From IMG/VR virus record IMGVR_UViG_3300000227_000260, positions 1 to 37,430 of that record: a stretch of DNA of 37,430 nucleotides; one strand, written 5' to 3'. The notes under the pieces were generated by a model. That model was not told the origin of the DNA, did no database searches, and was given only the letters and a program-made list of their open reading frames with translations. Shown here one piece after another: positions 1-6,779 of this stretch (the first letter of the stretch is position 1; the number at the start of each line of letters is the position of its first letter). The DNA is from a virus. A program made the position numbers and the translations under genes.

Positions 1-242
1 CACCCTTAAATACAAAAGAAAAATGATTTTTTTAATTTTATTTGTAAGTCATTGATAATCATTGAAATATTATTAAAACTCAGATTTTTCTTATCTAACA
101 TACAAAAGAAAAATGATTTTTTTTAATTTTATCTGTAAGTCATTGATAATCATTGAAATATTATTAAAACTCAGATTTTTCTTATCTATCATCAACTTAT
201 TTGTTTTTATCATTATTCTTATTATAATATATCTTTAATTGA
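1..242. other. non-coding left end, repeat-bearing intergenic region
   Basis: I see no gene in positions 1-327. The stretch holds a 90/91-bp tandem duplication at 11-191 and, at 243-319, one copy of a dispersed 76-bp element. It lies downstream of the minus-strand gene that ends at 328 and so should be the upstream region of a gene beyond the left edge of the window. Base composition is extremely AT-rich. Confidence 0.7.
11..191. repeat. tandem duplication, two copies of a 90-91 bp unit
   Basis: Copy 1 (11-100) and copy 2 (101-191) are nearly identical; copy 2 has one extra T in a T-run and a couple of substitutions, for example at the end of the unit. Each unit contains a near-palindrome reading CATTGATAATCATTG (at 50-64 in copy 1), a plausible protein-binding or hairpin site. 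The unit is non-coding in all frames. It lies just downstream of a promoter-like element (243-319) as read on the minus strand, so both copies would sit in the 5' leader or operator region of the next gene to the left. Confidence 0.9.
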
Positions 243-252
243 AAAAATACAA
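224..252 (-). promoter_or_regulatory. possible sigma70-like promoter (copy A)
   Basis: On the minus strand TTGTAT (247-252) is followed after 17 nt by TATTAT (224-229). The same -35-like box, with the same 17-nt spacing to TATATT, occurs in copy B at 22 kb. The sequence upstream of the -35-like box is conserved between the copies and rich in A/T tracts, like an UP element. It would drive transcription leftward out of the window. In a genome this AT-rich such boxes arise by chance; the support comes from the duplication. Confidence 0.35.
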
Positions 253-319
253 TGAAAATTCAAAAAAAATATTGAAAATATTTATAAGTACTTGTAAATT
301 AAGAAGATTTAACTAGAAA
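243..319. repeat. dispersed intergenic element, copy A
   Basis: This stretch matches 22378-22453 over about 76 bp with one 1-nt gap and roughly seven substitutions. Both copies lie just past the 3' end of one minus-strand gene and upstream of the next, in gaps over 200 bp, which is unusual in this tightly packed genome. Copy A carries a perfect T4-late-type box TATAAATA on the minus strand (279-286); copy B has TATAACTA at the corresponding place. A shared promoter or operator is the simplest reading. Confidence 0.85.
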
Positions 320-327
320 AATCAAAA

Positions 328-1029
328 TCAAGTTTTTTTAGCCCATTTTTCTATAAATTTTTGATTAAGAAGCTTATATTCTTCAGATATAATGCCTTTT
401 CCATGGCTAAGATGTGTTAAACAAATAGGCCATGTAGTAAGTTTTAATCCATTGATATAACATATTAACGAGAATGAAAGATCATAAAAATGAAATGTAA
501 AATCATTGTCAAAACGAATTTTATCATTATTGAAAATAGTAGTCTTACATGCAATCATAAGTCCATCAAGACATATAACTTTCTTAGGTGAATCGCCGAA
601 ATTAGTACAAAATAGCTGAGATTCATTTTTATCTTCTCTTGGATGAACTACAAAACCAGACCAATATTCTCTTGGAGAATTATGCCATGTATTCGGTAGA
701 TTTTTAATAGAAAAAAAACTAGAACCAGCTACTCCTATCACATCATTTTCCTTGGATGCTTCAGCTAGTTTATCCATAAAAAAACAATCATTTATATATA
801 CATCTGAATGTATAAAAACCATTATATCATAATCATAAAGTTTATTTTTATACTTTTCTATAGCTTCATTATATACTTCTGAAAGACCTCTGGTATTATT
901 ATAAAAAATTTCAAAATAAAGATTATGCTCTTTATCATTGATAAGCTTAGATAAACTTTTGCCAAGTGGAGTATTAGCAAAGAAATCTATATTATCTTTT
1001 TGGGTAGCTGATACTATTATAAATCGCAT
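328..1029 (-). CDS. glycosyltransferase, GT2-like (Glyco_tranf_2_5 / StrF type)
   Basis: This 233-residue protein looks like a compact GT-A glycosyltransferase. It starts with a beta-strand (MRFIIVSATQ), has an acceptor/donor-site segment IMVFIHSDVYIND around residues 69-81 with the HxD typical of the StrF-like branch, and continues with IGVAGSS and a CLDGLMIACKT segment, as in single-domain transferases that modify surface glycans. No signal peptide or membrane helix is visible, so it should act in the cytoplasm on a nucleotide-sugar donor. It sits downstream of the exonuclease gene, separated by about 110 bp, and apart from the main glycan cluster. Donor and acceptor are unknown. The C-terminus is lysine-rich. 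Family call fairly sure; substrate not. Confidence 0.7.
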   Translation of the reverse strand: MRFIIVSATQKDNIDFFANTPLGKSLSKLINDKEHNLYFEIFYNNTRGLSEVYNEAIEKYKNKLYDYDIMVFIHSDVYINDCFFMDKLAEASKENDVIGVAGSSFFSIKNLPNTWHNSPREYWSGFVVHPREDKNESQLFCTNFGDSPKKVICLDGLMIACKTTIFNNDKIRFDNDFTFHFYDLSFSLICYINGLKLTTWPICLTHLSHGKGIISEEYKLLNQKFIEKWAKKT

Positions 1030-1138
1030 TTAATATAACTTCTTTTTTATAGTTGTAATTCTTTTCTTTTTCTTTGTATATAAAAGATTTTTAAACTAAT
1101 TTATCTGTTGAAACCCTTTATTATAAGTTTTAGACTAT

Positions 1139-1714
1139 TTAGATATTATTATTATTTAAAACCTCTTTGATTTTTCTAAATTGCTGTAAGTCTTGAAACA
1201 TTTTCATGTAGAGAAGACCTGTATTATATGCATCATTCCATCCATCATGCTGGACAAACTTAAATTCACCAAGAGTATTTCTACAAGCCTGGCCCAATCC
1301 ATGTTCTGCCGGCAAACGCATTGCAGGCTGATATAAATTTTTATATATCTGTTTGACATCTATAATATTAAAAAAATTCTGTTGAATATAATCTGGACTG
1401 TTATTAGAAAGATTGATAATAAATTCCATATCGCCTCTGCCCCATTGAACATATCTTTTTCCCATAGAAATATCTTTCAACCATTTCCAGAAACTATCGA
1501 CAACTTCTTTTTCTGAAACACCTTGTTTATCAATCAAATCTTGACCATATGGAAGTATATCTTTCATATATGTCCAATTGATATTCTGAACATTGACATA
1601 CTTATTAAAATCTAATCGAAATCTAAGATTATCAGTATCAAATGCAGCTGCTCCAATCTGAATAAGCCTCTTGGATGGTTGATCAACTTCTATATCTACT
1701 GAAATAAATTTCAT
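1139..1714 (-). CDS. DEDDh-type 3'-5' exonuclease (DexA-like)
   Basis: Probable metal-dependent 3'-5' exonuclease of the DnaQ/RNase T superfamily, comparable in size and role to T4 DexA. ExoI is visible as D7-x-E9 in SVDIEV, ExoII as D95 in WGRGDMEF, and ExoIII as H156-x4-D161 in HDGWNDAYNT, so all four acidic ligands and the DEDDh histidine are present. At 191 residues it is a bare nuclease domain. Its ATG overlaps the stop of the preceding ThyX-like gene (ATGA at 1711-1714), implying translational coupling. Likely roles are host DNA degradation, repair or RNA trimming; the sequence does not discriminate. Confidence 0.8.
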   Translation of the reverse strand: MKFISVDIEVDQPSKRLIQIGAAAFDTDNLRFRLDFNKYVNVQNINWTYMKDILPYGQDLIDKQGVSEKEVVDSFWKWLKDISMGKRYVQWGRGDMEFIINLSNNSPDYIQQNFFNIIDVKQIYKNLYQPAMRLPAEHGLGQACRNTLGEFKFVQHDGWNDAYNTGLLYMKMFQDLQQFRKIKEVLNNNNI

Positions 1715-2340
1715 TTGATTACTTCATAAATTAAATTAAGATATGGACAATTATTCAAAAATGAATCACAAAAATACTTCCATTCTAAACTAAGTTTTTC
1801 ATTATATCTAGCTTTTATAATATTCAATAATATTTCATAGTTCAAATCTATCATACGTTCTTGTTGATAAGACATTGGCAATATATCAATAATAAACCGC
1901 CAAGCCTTCTTAGCTTTTTCTGAACCAAAATTATCTTGATATATCTTTATCTGTTTATTTATTAAAACTATTAGATTTTCAAAATATAATCTTGATTCTA
2001 AATTGTCTTCAAAATAAAAATCATCAATAGTCAAGAATGTTGAACCCATTTTATGCATTCTTGACCGTGAATTGGCTGTAGTACCAACTTTATATGTATC
2101 ATATTGAATCCACCAACTTATCGGCATATTCACAGAAGCTTGAACATGAATCATTCTTAAAACTTTTCTATGGTCTTTTCCTGCCTTAGACAATTGAAGA
2201 AGAAGTTTAAGATCTTTTTCACCTATTTTAAAATTATTATTTTCAATTATACTATCACTAAGATGTTCTGAATTTTTAGGATATCTCATGCCAAGAATAG
2301 CATTTCGGAATCCAAATACTTCTATATTTGATATTTTCAT
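1711..2340 (-). CDS. ThyX-fold-like protein lacking the RHR motif
   Basis: No certain function. The central segment (residues 76-97: WW, DTYK, NS, S, MHK) has the same spacing as the ThyX signature RHRxxSxNExSxRY with one extra residue, but the arginines are replaced. The C-terminal part (154-188: LP, N167, R178, E186) resembles the ThyX tail in which LP is followed by an Asn/Asp-Leu helix, an Arg and an aromatic-Glu pair. At 209 residues the length is near that of ThyX monomers. This suggests a flavin-dependent thymidylate synthase fold turned to another use, perhaps another nucleotide modification or a non-catalytic role. It lies directly 3' of a tRNA cluster and overlaps the exonuclease start. 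The fold assignment is my inference from motif spacing. Confidence 0.5.
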   Translation of the reverse strand: MKISNIEVFGFRNAILGMRYPKNSEHLSDSIIENNNFKIGEKDLKLLLQLSKAGKDHRKVLRMIHVQASVNMPISWWIQYDTYKVGTTANSRSRMHKMGSTFLTIDDFYFEDNLESRLYFENLIVLINKQIKIYQDNFGSEKAKKAWRFIIDILPMSYQQERMIDLNYEILLNIIKARYNEKLSLEWKYFCDSFLNNCPYLNLIYEVIK

Positions 2341-2372
2341 TATTATTATAATTTTTATTTAATTTTTTAGAA

Positions 2373-2446
2373 TGGCTGGGCAGAAAAGATTCGAACTTTT
2401 TCTAAATGGACCAAAACCACTTGTGCTACCGTTACACTACTGCCCA
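2373..2446 (-). tRNA. tRNA-Gln (anticodon UUG), CCA encoded
   Basis: The minus strand folds as a cloverleaf. The acceptor TGGGCAG pairs with CTGCCCA, the discriminator is G, and CCA is encoded (2373-2375). The D arm is GTGT/GCAC, the anticodon stem AGTGG/CCATT holds loop TTTTGGT with anticodon TTG, and the T arm is AAAAG-TTCGAAT-CTTTT. The U1 start is typical of bacterial and phage tRNA-Gln. It reads CAA, common in AT-rich genes. Confidence 0.93.
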
Positions 2447-2447
2447 A

Positions 2448-2522
2448 TGGCTCCGGGAGTTGGACTTGAACCAACAACTACTCGGTTAACAGCCGAGATT
2501 TCTACCATTGAAATATCCCGGA
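2448..2522 (-). tRNA. tRNA-Asn (anticodon GUU), CCA encoded
   Basis: The acceptor TCCGGGA pairs with TCCCGGA, the discriminator is G, and CCA is encoded at 2448-2450. The anticodon stem CTCGG/CCGAG encloses loop CTGTTAA, giving anticodon GTT. The T arm GTTGG-TTCAAGT-CCAAC is intact. It is one nucleotide from tRNA-Gln, so both are probably cut from one precursor. Confidence 0.95.
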
Positions 2523-2531
2523 ATTATATAA

Positions 2532-2603
2532 AGCCAGTTAGAGGAATCGAACCTCTATCTCCTGAATATAAAACAGGAATATTAACCTTTATAATAAACT
2601 GAC
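2532..2603 (-). tRNA. tRNA-like gene, probable tRNA-Ile (anticodon UAU), atypical
   Basis: The acceptor GTCAGTT pairs with AACTGGC (one G-U pair) and the T arm AGAGG-TTCGATT-CCTCT is perfect. The anticodon stem CCTGT/TCAGG has a U-U mismatch at 31:39, loop TTTATAT and anticodon TAT, which would decode AUA. The D arm is weak (three clear pairs). Unlike its three neighbours it does not encode CCA, and its discriminator is U. It may be functional, since AUA codons are abundant here, or it may be decaying. Confidence 0.65.
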
Positions 2604-2606
2604 AAA

Positions 2607-2683
2607 TGGTGCATTCGCTGAAATTCGAATTCAGGACCCCAACATTAAAAGTGTTGTGCTCTAACCAACTGAGCTACGAATGC
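2607..2683 (-). tRNA. tRNA-Lys (anticodon UUU), CCA encoded
   Basis: Canonical cloverleaf: acceptor GCATTCG/CGAATGC, D arm GCTC/GAGC, anticodon stem CAACA/TGTTG with loop CTTTTAA (anticodon TTT), T arm CTGAA-TTCGAAT-TTCAG, discriminator A and encoded CCA at 2607-2609. Its first ten nucleotides are also the end of the upstream small gene, whose TAG stop is tRNA positions 8-10. It decodes AAA, very common in this genome. Confidence 0.96.
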
Positions 2684-2802
2684 AAATTTTTAGCTTTAGT
2701 TTTACGTCTAGCTCTTTTCTTTTTATTTATTATAGCTTTAGCAGCGGCAATTTTAGCAAGATGTTCTTTTTTTCTTTCTTTTCGAGTACTCCACAATGTC
2801 AT
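2674..2802 (-). CDS. small highly basic protein, unknown function
   Basis: A 42-residue protein beginning MTLWSTRKERK, dominated by Lys, Arg and Ala, predicted helical and strongly positively charged, so it may bind nucleic acid. I chose the start at 2802 because a Shine-Dalgarno-like AAGGAAA lies about six bases upstream; the frame is open further upstream without one. The reading frame ends on a TAG that lies inside the 5' end of tRNA-Lys, so maturation of that tRNA would cut this mRNA at its stop codon. I do not recognise a family. Confidence 0.55.
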   Translation of the reverse strand: MTLWSTRKERKKEHLAKIAAAKAIINKKKRARRKTKAKNLHS

Positions 2803-2813
2803 TTTTATTTTCC

Positions 2814-3056
2814 TTATTTTAAATAAAAAATTATGTAACAAGCTATAAATGCACCAACTATAGTCCAAAATGCATCCCAAATATCAATAGTATGCTTTTC
2901 AGGATGATATTTATCATAAATTTCTTTAATTATTCCTGCTAAAAATCCAGTTATTACTAAAGGTTCATAAAAAAATCCTGTCATAGATAGAACAAATCCA
3001 GCTATGAAATGATAGATTTTATCAATATGTTTAAAATGTTTTATAATTGAATCCAT
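2814..3056 (-). CDS. small membrane protein, YfiM/VanZ-like HF motif
   Basis: An 80-residue protein with three predicted hydrophobic segments at about residues 15-30, 32-46 and 62-79. The motif DKIYHFIAG (12-20) and the later DxWDAFWTIVGAF resemble short membrane proteins of the YfiM (DUF2279)/VanZ-like type and small phage membrane proteins of unknown role. The gene overlaps the end of the GT11 gene by 16 bp and so belongs to the glycan operon transcript. It could be an inner-membrane component of superinfection exclusion or glycan export, or a holin-like protein; nothing in the sequence decides between them. Confidence 0.6.
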   Translation of the reverse strand: MDSIIKHFKHIDKIYHFIAGFVLSMTGFFYEPLVITGFLAGIIKEIYDKYHPEKHTIDIWDAFWTIVGAFIACYIIFYLK

Positions 3057-3823
3057 TGTTTTGGCAATAGTTGTTCAGTATTTAATCCTTGTTTAATATA
3101 ATCAGGTCCCCACCAATTTTTAGGAGCTATTACTATTTTATTTGGATTTTTATTAAGGTAAGCACTCCACCAGCTAAAAGATGAATTAGCTATAATATTA
3201 TGATTACAATTGGCCATAATAAACATATCTATAATAGGAGATTCACCTTCAACATATATAATATTATTATATTTAAGATTATCTTTACACCATTGAATAT
3301 CATCAGAACAAATATATATTCGATCAATATTATCTTTTTGTTTAATTAAATTTAATGCATTATTAAAGTATTCTATTGATTGAATAGGATGATAATTAGG
3401 AAAATTAATATAATCTCCTCTTCTTACATGGATTGAAACACTATTATTAAATTTATAGTTATAATTGATATGATTTTGATGTATTTGTTTTAACTTAAAG
3501 TAATTCAGAATAATATCTTTGCAAAAGTCAAAGTATTCATAACACTGAAAATATCCGCTTAAAGCATAATTAATATCAGGTTTAATATCAAATATTTGAT
3601 ATTTATTAATAGTAGATTCTTTTAACCGAGTATAATTAAGATATGTAGGAATAGAAGGAAGTGGATTTTCAAAGTAAGTATAATAATTATTATATGTCCA
3701 GAGTGGAAAAGCATAATTATGTTTATTTTTAATAGCTATACCAATAGTAGAAGCTATTTCAAACATTTGATTTCCAAGTCTTCCTACTTGAAGATAATCA
3801 TTTAATTTATCATATATAATCAT
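3041..3823 (-). CDS. glycosyltransferase family 11 (alpha-1,2-fucosyltransferase-like)
   Basis: GT11 enzymes move fucose from GDP-fucose to a sugar in alpha-1,2 linkage. The diagnostic features are GRLGNQMF near the N-terminus (residues 14-21), the donor-binding IHVRRGDY around 131-138, and the C-terminal NSSFSWWSAYL block. The length of about 260 residues fits the family. I chose the ATG at 3823 (MIIYDKLNDY): it lies inside the 3' end of the HAD gene with a coupled stop (TGA at 3810-3812), and the domain starts right after it; an in-frame ATG at 3862 would add 13 residues without known homology. No GDP-fucose synthesis gene is in the window, so the donor would come from the host or another part of the phage genome. 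Confidence 0.85.
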   Translation of the reverse strand: MIIYDKLNDYLQVGRLGNQMFEIASTIGIAIKNKHNYAFPLWTYNNYYTYFENPLPSIPTYLNYTRLKESTINKYQIFDIKPDINYALSGYFQCYEYFDFCKDIILNYFKLKQIHQNHINYNYKFNNSVSIHVRRGDYINFPNYHPIQSIEYFNNALNLIKQKDNIDRIYICSDDIQWCKDNLKYNNIIYVEGESPIIDMFIMANCNHNIIANSSFSWWSAYLNKNPNKIVIAPKNWWGPDYIKQGLNTEQLLPKQWIQL

Positions 3824-4115
3824 TTTTGAAAAATTCTTCTGAGTTAAAAGCTTTATCGTCAATTAATTTATCATAATAAGGTTTATTTAATTCAATAGAA
3901 TTATATTTTACTCCCCATTCTTTAAATTGTTTAATTGTAAGATCATACCAATCTTTTCCTGTACAAACACCTCTCGAGCTCCAATAAATTATCTGATGAC
4001 CTGCATTATATAATTTATTGATTTGTTTTATTCTTTTTGGAATAGGTTTAGCCAAATTATAATCTTTAGTTGGAGATGTACAAATAGTTTCATCTATGTC
4101 TACTCTTATTACCAT
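3810..4115 (-). CDS. HAD-superfamily phosphatase, capsule-biosynthesis type
   Basis: A 101-residue minimal HAD phosphatase. Motif I is D6-x-D8-E-T (VDIDETIC), motif II is the S-S-R of YWSSRG (46-48), and motif III/IV is K78 followed by IDDK with D86/D87. It has no cap domain of note, like small phosphatases found in capsule and LPS gene clusters. In this operon, next to a NeuB-type synthase and an SDR, a sugar-phosphate phosphatase step is plausible (compare KdsC or KDN-9-phosphate phosphatase), but the substrate is inference. Its start overlaps the end of the SDR gene by 7 bp. Confidence 0.78.
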   Translation of the reverse strand: MVIRVDIDETICTSPTKDYNLAKPIPKRIKQINKLYNAGHQIIYWSSRGVCTGKDWYDLTIKQFKEWGVKYNSIELNKPYYDKLIDDKAFNSEEFFKNDYI

Positions 4116-4804
4116 ATAGTATATCCTCCGTCTACATTTAATATACTTCCAGTTGTATAAGAAGCTTTATCTGAAGCAAAATATTCAATTGCTCCACATA
4201 GTTCTCCATTGATCATCATTCTTCCAATTGGAGTCAGTTCTGAATAAGCAGATTTAAAATCTTCAGATTGCTGATGTTGAACTCCACCTGGAACAATACA
4301 GTTGACTCTTATTCTTGGAGCAAGATAAACAGCCAGATATTTTGTCAATTGAATTACTCCGGCTTTAGATACACAATAACCAGGATGTTTTTGTTTTTGT
4401 CCATATAACTTGGGATTAGGAGAAACTAATCCATAAATAGAACTAAAATTTATAATAGAACCTTTGTCATTATTCCTTGCATATTCCCTACATACAGAAA
4501 ATAAAGCAGTTAGATTTACATCCATATACATACGAAAAGAATCAAGACTTATACTAAACATATCTTCTTTTTCATTGTTAGTCTTATCTACATGGTCATT
4601 CATTGCAAATAAATTAACAAGGCAATCAGCTTTATATTTTTGAAATATTTCTTTGACTATTTTTTCATCAGTAAGATCACATTTATCAAGCAATAAACCA
4701 TATCCAAGCTGATAATCTACTTTAATAACTTCATTTTCTTTTGAAAGATATTCACATACATTTTTACCTATTAATCCTTCTGAACCTGTTACAATATATT
4801 TCAT
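4109..4804 (-). CDS. SDR-family oxidoreductase (sugar-modification type, PtmA-like)
   Basis: Short-chain dehydrogenase/reductase of 231 residues. The nucleotide-binding TGSEGLIG (6-13) opens the Rossmann fold, the catalytic serine is in NFSSIYG (about 121), and YxxxK is Y143-C-V-S-K147. The C-terminal end LNVDGGYTIW is typical of the family. It resembles SDRs in flagellin-glycan and nonulosonate gene sets such as PtmA, and it overlaps the DegT aminotransferase start by 4 bp, so an oxidation followed by transamination of a sugar is a natural pairing. Substrate not determined. Confidence 0.82.
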   Translation of the reverse strand: MKYIVTGSEGLIGKNVCEYLSKENEVIKVDYQLGYGLLLDKCDLTDEKIVKEIFQKYKADCLVNLFAMNDHVDKTNNEKEDMFSISLDSFRMYMDVNLTALFSVCREYARNNDKGSIINFSSIYGLVSPNPKLYGQKQKHPGYCVSKAGVIQLTKYLAVYLAPRIRVNCIVPGGVQHQQSEDFKSAYSELTPIGRMMINGELCGAIEYFASDKASYTTGSILNVDGGYTIW

Positions 4805-6015
4805 AAAGTTCCTTTTTCTACATCTTTAATTAATTGTTCTAATATTAAAGCTTGTCGTTTGACAAGATCTTCAGATCTATAATTAGTCTTGAACTGCATT
4901 ATCTTAGGCTGTATTATTTCGGCTAATGGACAAAGACCTCTATGATAATTGCATTTCTCATAAATATCTGGATTACGTTTGACAAATTCTCTTGTTTCCA
5001 TTACTGGTTCAAGATAAGGAACTGACCATGCTCCGAAAAATCCATCTCCGCCTCTTTTGACAAATTCTTCCCGGAACTTTTCCCAGGTTACTCCATATTC
5101 CTGATAACCATTATAAATTACCCCAAGAGTATAATAGCTATTAGAACAATCATAATCTGGATTTTGAAGTACAAATATCTTAGAGTTTTTCATAGGTTCA
5201 ATAAGAGTAGCAGCAGATTGAATTCGCATCCATACAAGATTAACAGCTTGTTCTAATTGAGCTAATCCAATTGCCGCCGAAAATTCAGACATACGATAGT
5301 TCCATCCTATTATATCATGTCTTTTATAATTAGGAGACTGAAATATCTCTGGATTTAATCTTACTCTTCCTTCTTCAGCTCTGAGATTTTTAAATCCATG
5401 TCCGCCTATTTTCCTCATTTTCTCTGCCAATATTTCATTGTCAGTACATACCATTCCACCTTCACCTGTACATATATGCTTAGAATTTTCAAAGCTGTAA
5501 CTGGATATTGTTCCGATAGTTCCTACATTTTGATTTTTATATTTATTAAGCATGCTTTGGGCATTGTCTTCTATGATTGGAATATTTCCTGCGATTTTTT
5601 TAAGTTTATCATAGTCTGGAGGAAGTCCATATAACGATACAGCTATAATAGCTTTAGTTTTAGACGTTATTTTCTTTGCAACATCTTCAGGATTTATACA
5701 AAAAGTATTGGGATTAATATCAGCATATACTGGAATTGCGCCACAATGAAGAATACATGTAGTATCCATTATAACAGTAAGAGCCGGAGTTATAACTTCA
5801 TCTCCAGCTTTAACACCAACAGCTTCAAGAGCGGCATGAAGAGTAGCAGTACCTGAATTCATAGCAACAGCATATTTGGTTCCAATCAGTTCGGCAAATT
5901 TCTTTTCAAAATTTTGTACCCATGAACCAGCAGTACATGACCAATTTTCTGAATTTAATACTTGTTTTAAATATTTAAGCTCATTACCTTGATATTTACT
6001 TGGATTTTTATTCAC
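4801..6015 (-). CDS. DegT/DnrJ/EryC1 PLP-dependent sugar aminotransferase
   Basis: A 404-residue fold-type I aminotransferase that puts an amino group on a keto-sugar. Visible features are NSGTATLHAAL (53-63, phosphate-binding loop), IIEDNAQS with the pyridine-contacting D150, and SFENSKHICTGEGG with the Schiff-base lysine K179. It therefore looks catalytically complete, unlike its paralog at 11867-13021. It sits between the SDR and the SpsF-like cytidylyltransferase with 4-bp overlaps on both sides. The arrangement aminotransferase-SpsF-SpsE recalls Bacillus spsC/E/F and nonulosonate clusters. Substrate is inference. Confidence 0.88.
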   Translation of the reverse strand: MNKNPSKYQGNELKYLKQVLNSENWSCTAGSWVQNFEKKFAELIGTKYAVAMNSGTATLHAALEAVGVKAGDEVITPALTVIMDTTCILHCGAIPVYADINPNTFCINPEDVAKKITSKTKAIIAVSLYGLPPDYDKLKKIAGNIPIIEDNAQSMLNKYKNQNVGTIGTISSYSFENSKHICTGEGGMVCTDNEILAEKMRKIGGHGFKNLRAEEGRVRLNPEIFQSPNYKRHDIIGWNYRMSEFSAAIGLAQLEQAVNLVWMRIQSAATLIEPMKNSKIFVLQNPDYDCSNSYYTLGVIYNGYQEYGVTWEKFREEFVKRGGDGFFGAWSVPYLEPVMETREFVKRNPDIYEKCNYHRGLCPLAEIIQPKIMQFKTNYRSEDLVKRQALILEQLIKDVEKGTL

Positions 6016-6779
6016 AATAATTTGCCCCCATCTTCTTTTATAGACTTATTAACACCTTCTTTACGTTTTATATTATTATTGATCTTCATAATTTCAGGAT
6101 GACTTTCAAGTAATTTAATTATATCCATTTGTTTAAATATAGGATTTTTCTTATAAAGATACTTATAAACAGTTTTAACCATTTGATAATCACATTCATA
6201 ATCTATAGTCCATCTAAGATAAGAATAATTCTTAGATTGATTAAAATGCAATATTTTAAACTGACTAGGATGATGAAAAATATATGTAAATACATGTTCT
6301 CTATCTGAAGAAAGCTCAGCTTTTTTCCAAAGAGTTTCTAAAGTAGAAAATTTATAAACTTCTATATCAAGTCCTTCAGGATAAGTAGGAGTAAAATGAT
6401 TAGTAACAAAATCTAAACTAGGTATTTTTAACATTTTATCAATAGCTGTATCTATAATATCAGGATCAACAAATGCATCATCCGATGTAAGACGAACAAT
6501 TATATCTGCTTTGAATTCTTTTGCACATTGATAATATCTGTCTATAAGATCATGTTCATTTCCTTGAAAAAATTCAATTTTAGTTTTATCTGTTATTTTT
6601 TTTAACTTAGCATCTTTTTTTTCTGTAGTAGTAGCAAGTACTATATTCTTCAATTTCTTAGATGTTTTTACTCTGTCTATATAAAGTTCAAGAAGAGTTT
6701 TACCAAAAATTTTCTTATTGATTTTATTTGGAAATCTTGTTGATCCTGTTCGTGCTTGTATAATTCCTACTATTTTCAT
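6012..6779 (-). CDS. SpsF-type cytidylyltransferase (CMP-sugar synthetase)
   Basis: A 255-residue nucleotidyltransferase of the SpsF/KdsB-NeuA group that activates an acidic sugar with CTP. The N-terminal IIQARTGSTRFPNK (6-19) is the CTP-binding signature, RLTSDDAFVDPD near residue 100 supplies metal-binding aspartates, and RWTIDYECDY is the late SpsF hallmark. The lysine-rich last 25 residues look like an added tail. It is coupled to the NeuB-type synthase immediately upstream by ATGA overlap, which is strong context for making a CMP-activated nonulosonate-like sugar. Confidence 0.88.
   Translation of the reverse strand: MKIVGIIQARTGSTRFPNKINKKIFGKTLLELYIDRVKTSKKLKNIVLATTTEKKDAKLKKITDKTKIEFFQGNEHDLIDRYYQCAKEFKADIIVRLTSDDAFVDPDIIDTAIDKMLKIPSLDFVTNHFTPTYPEGLDIEVYKFSTLETLWKKAELSSDREHVFTYIFHHPSQFKILHFNQSKNYSYLRWTIDYECDYQMVKTVYKYLYKKNPIFKQMDIIKLLESHPEIMKINNNIKRKEGVNKSIKEDGGKLL

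Noticed and set aside
11-191. CRISPR array
   Set aside because: Only two direct copies of about 90 bp with no spacer structure and no cas genes.
2372-2848. Plus-strand frames across the tRNA cluster
   Set aside because: The region is explained by four minus-strand tRNA genes; the frames have no coding character.
3824-3862. Longer start for the GT11 gene at 3862
   Set aside because: It adds 13 residues deep inside the HAD gene; the ATG at 3823 matches the start of the GT11 domain.
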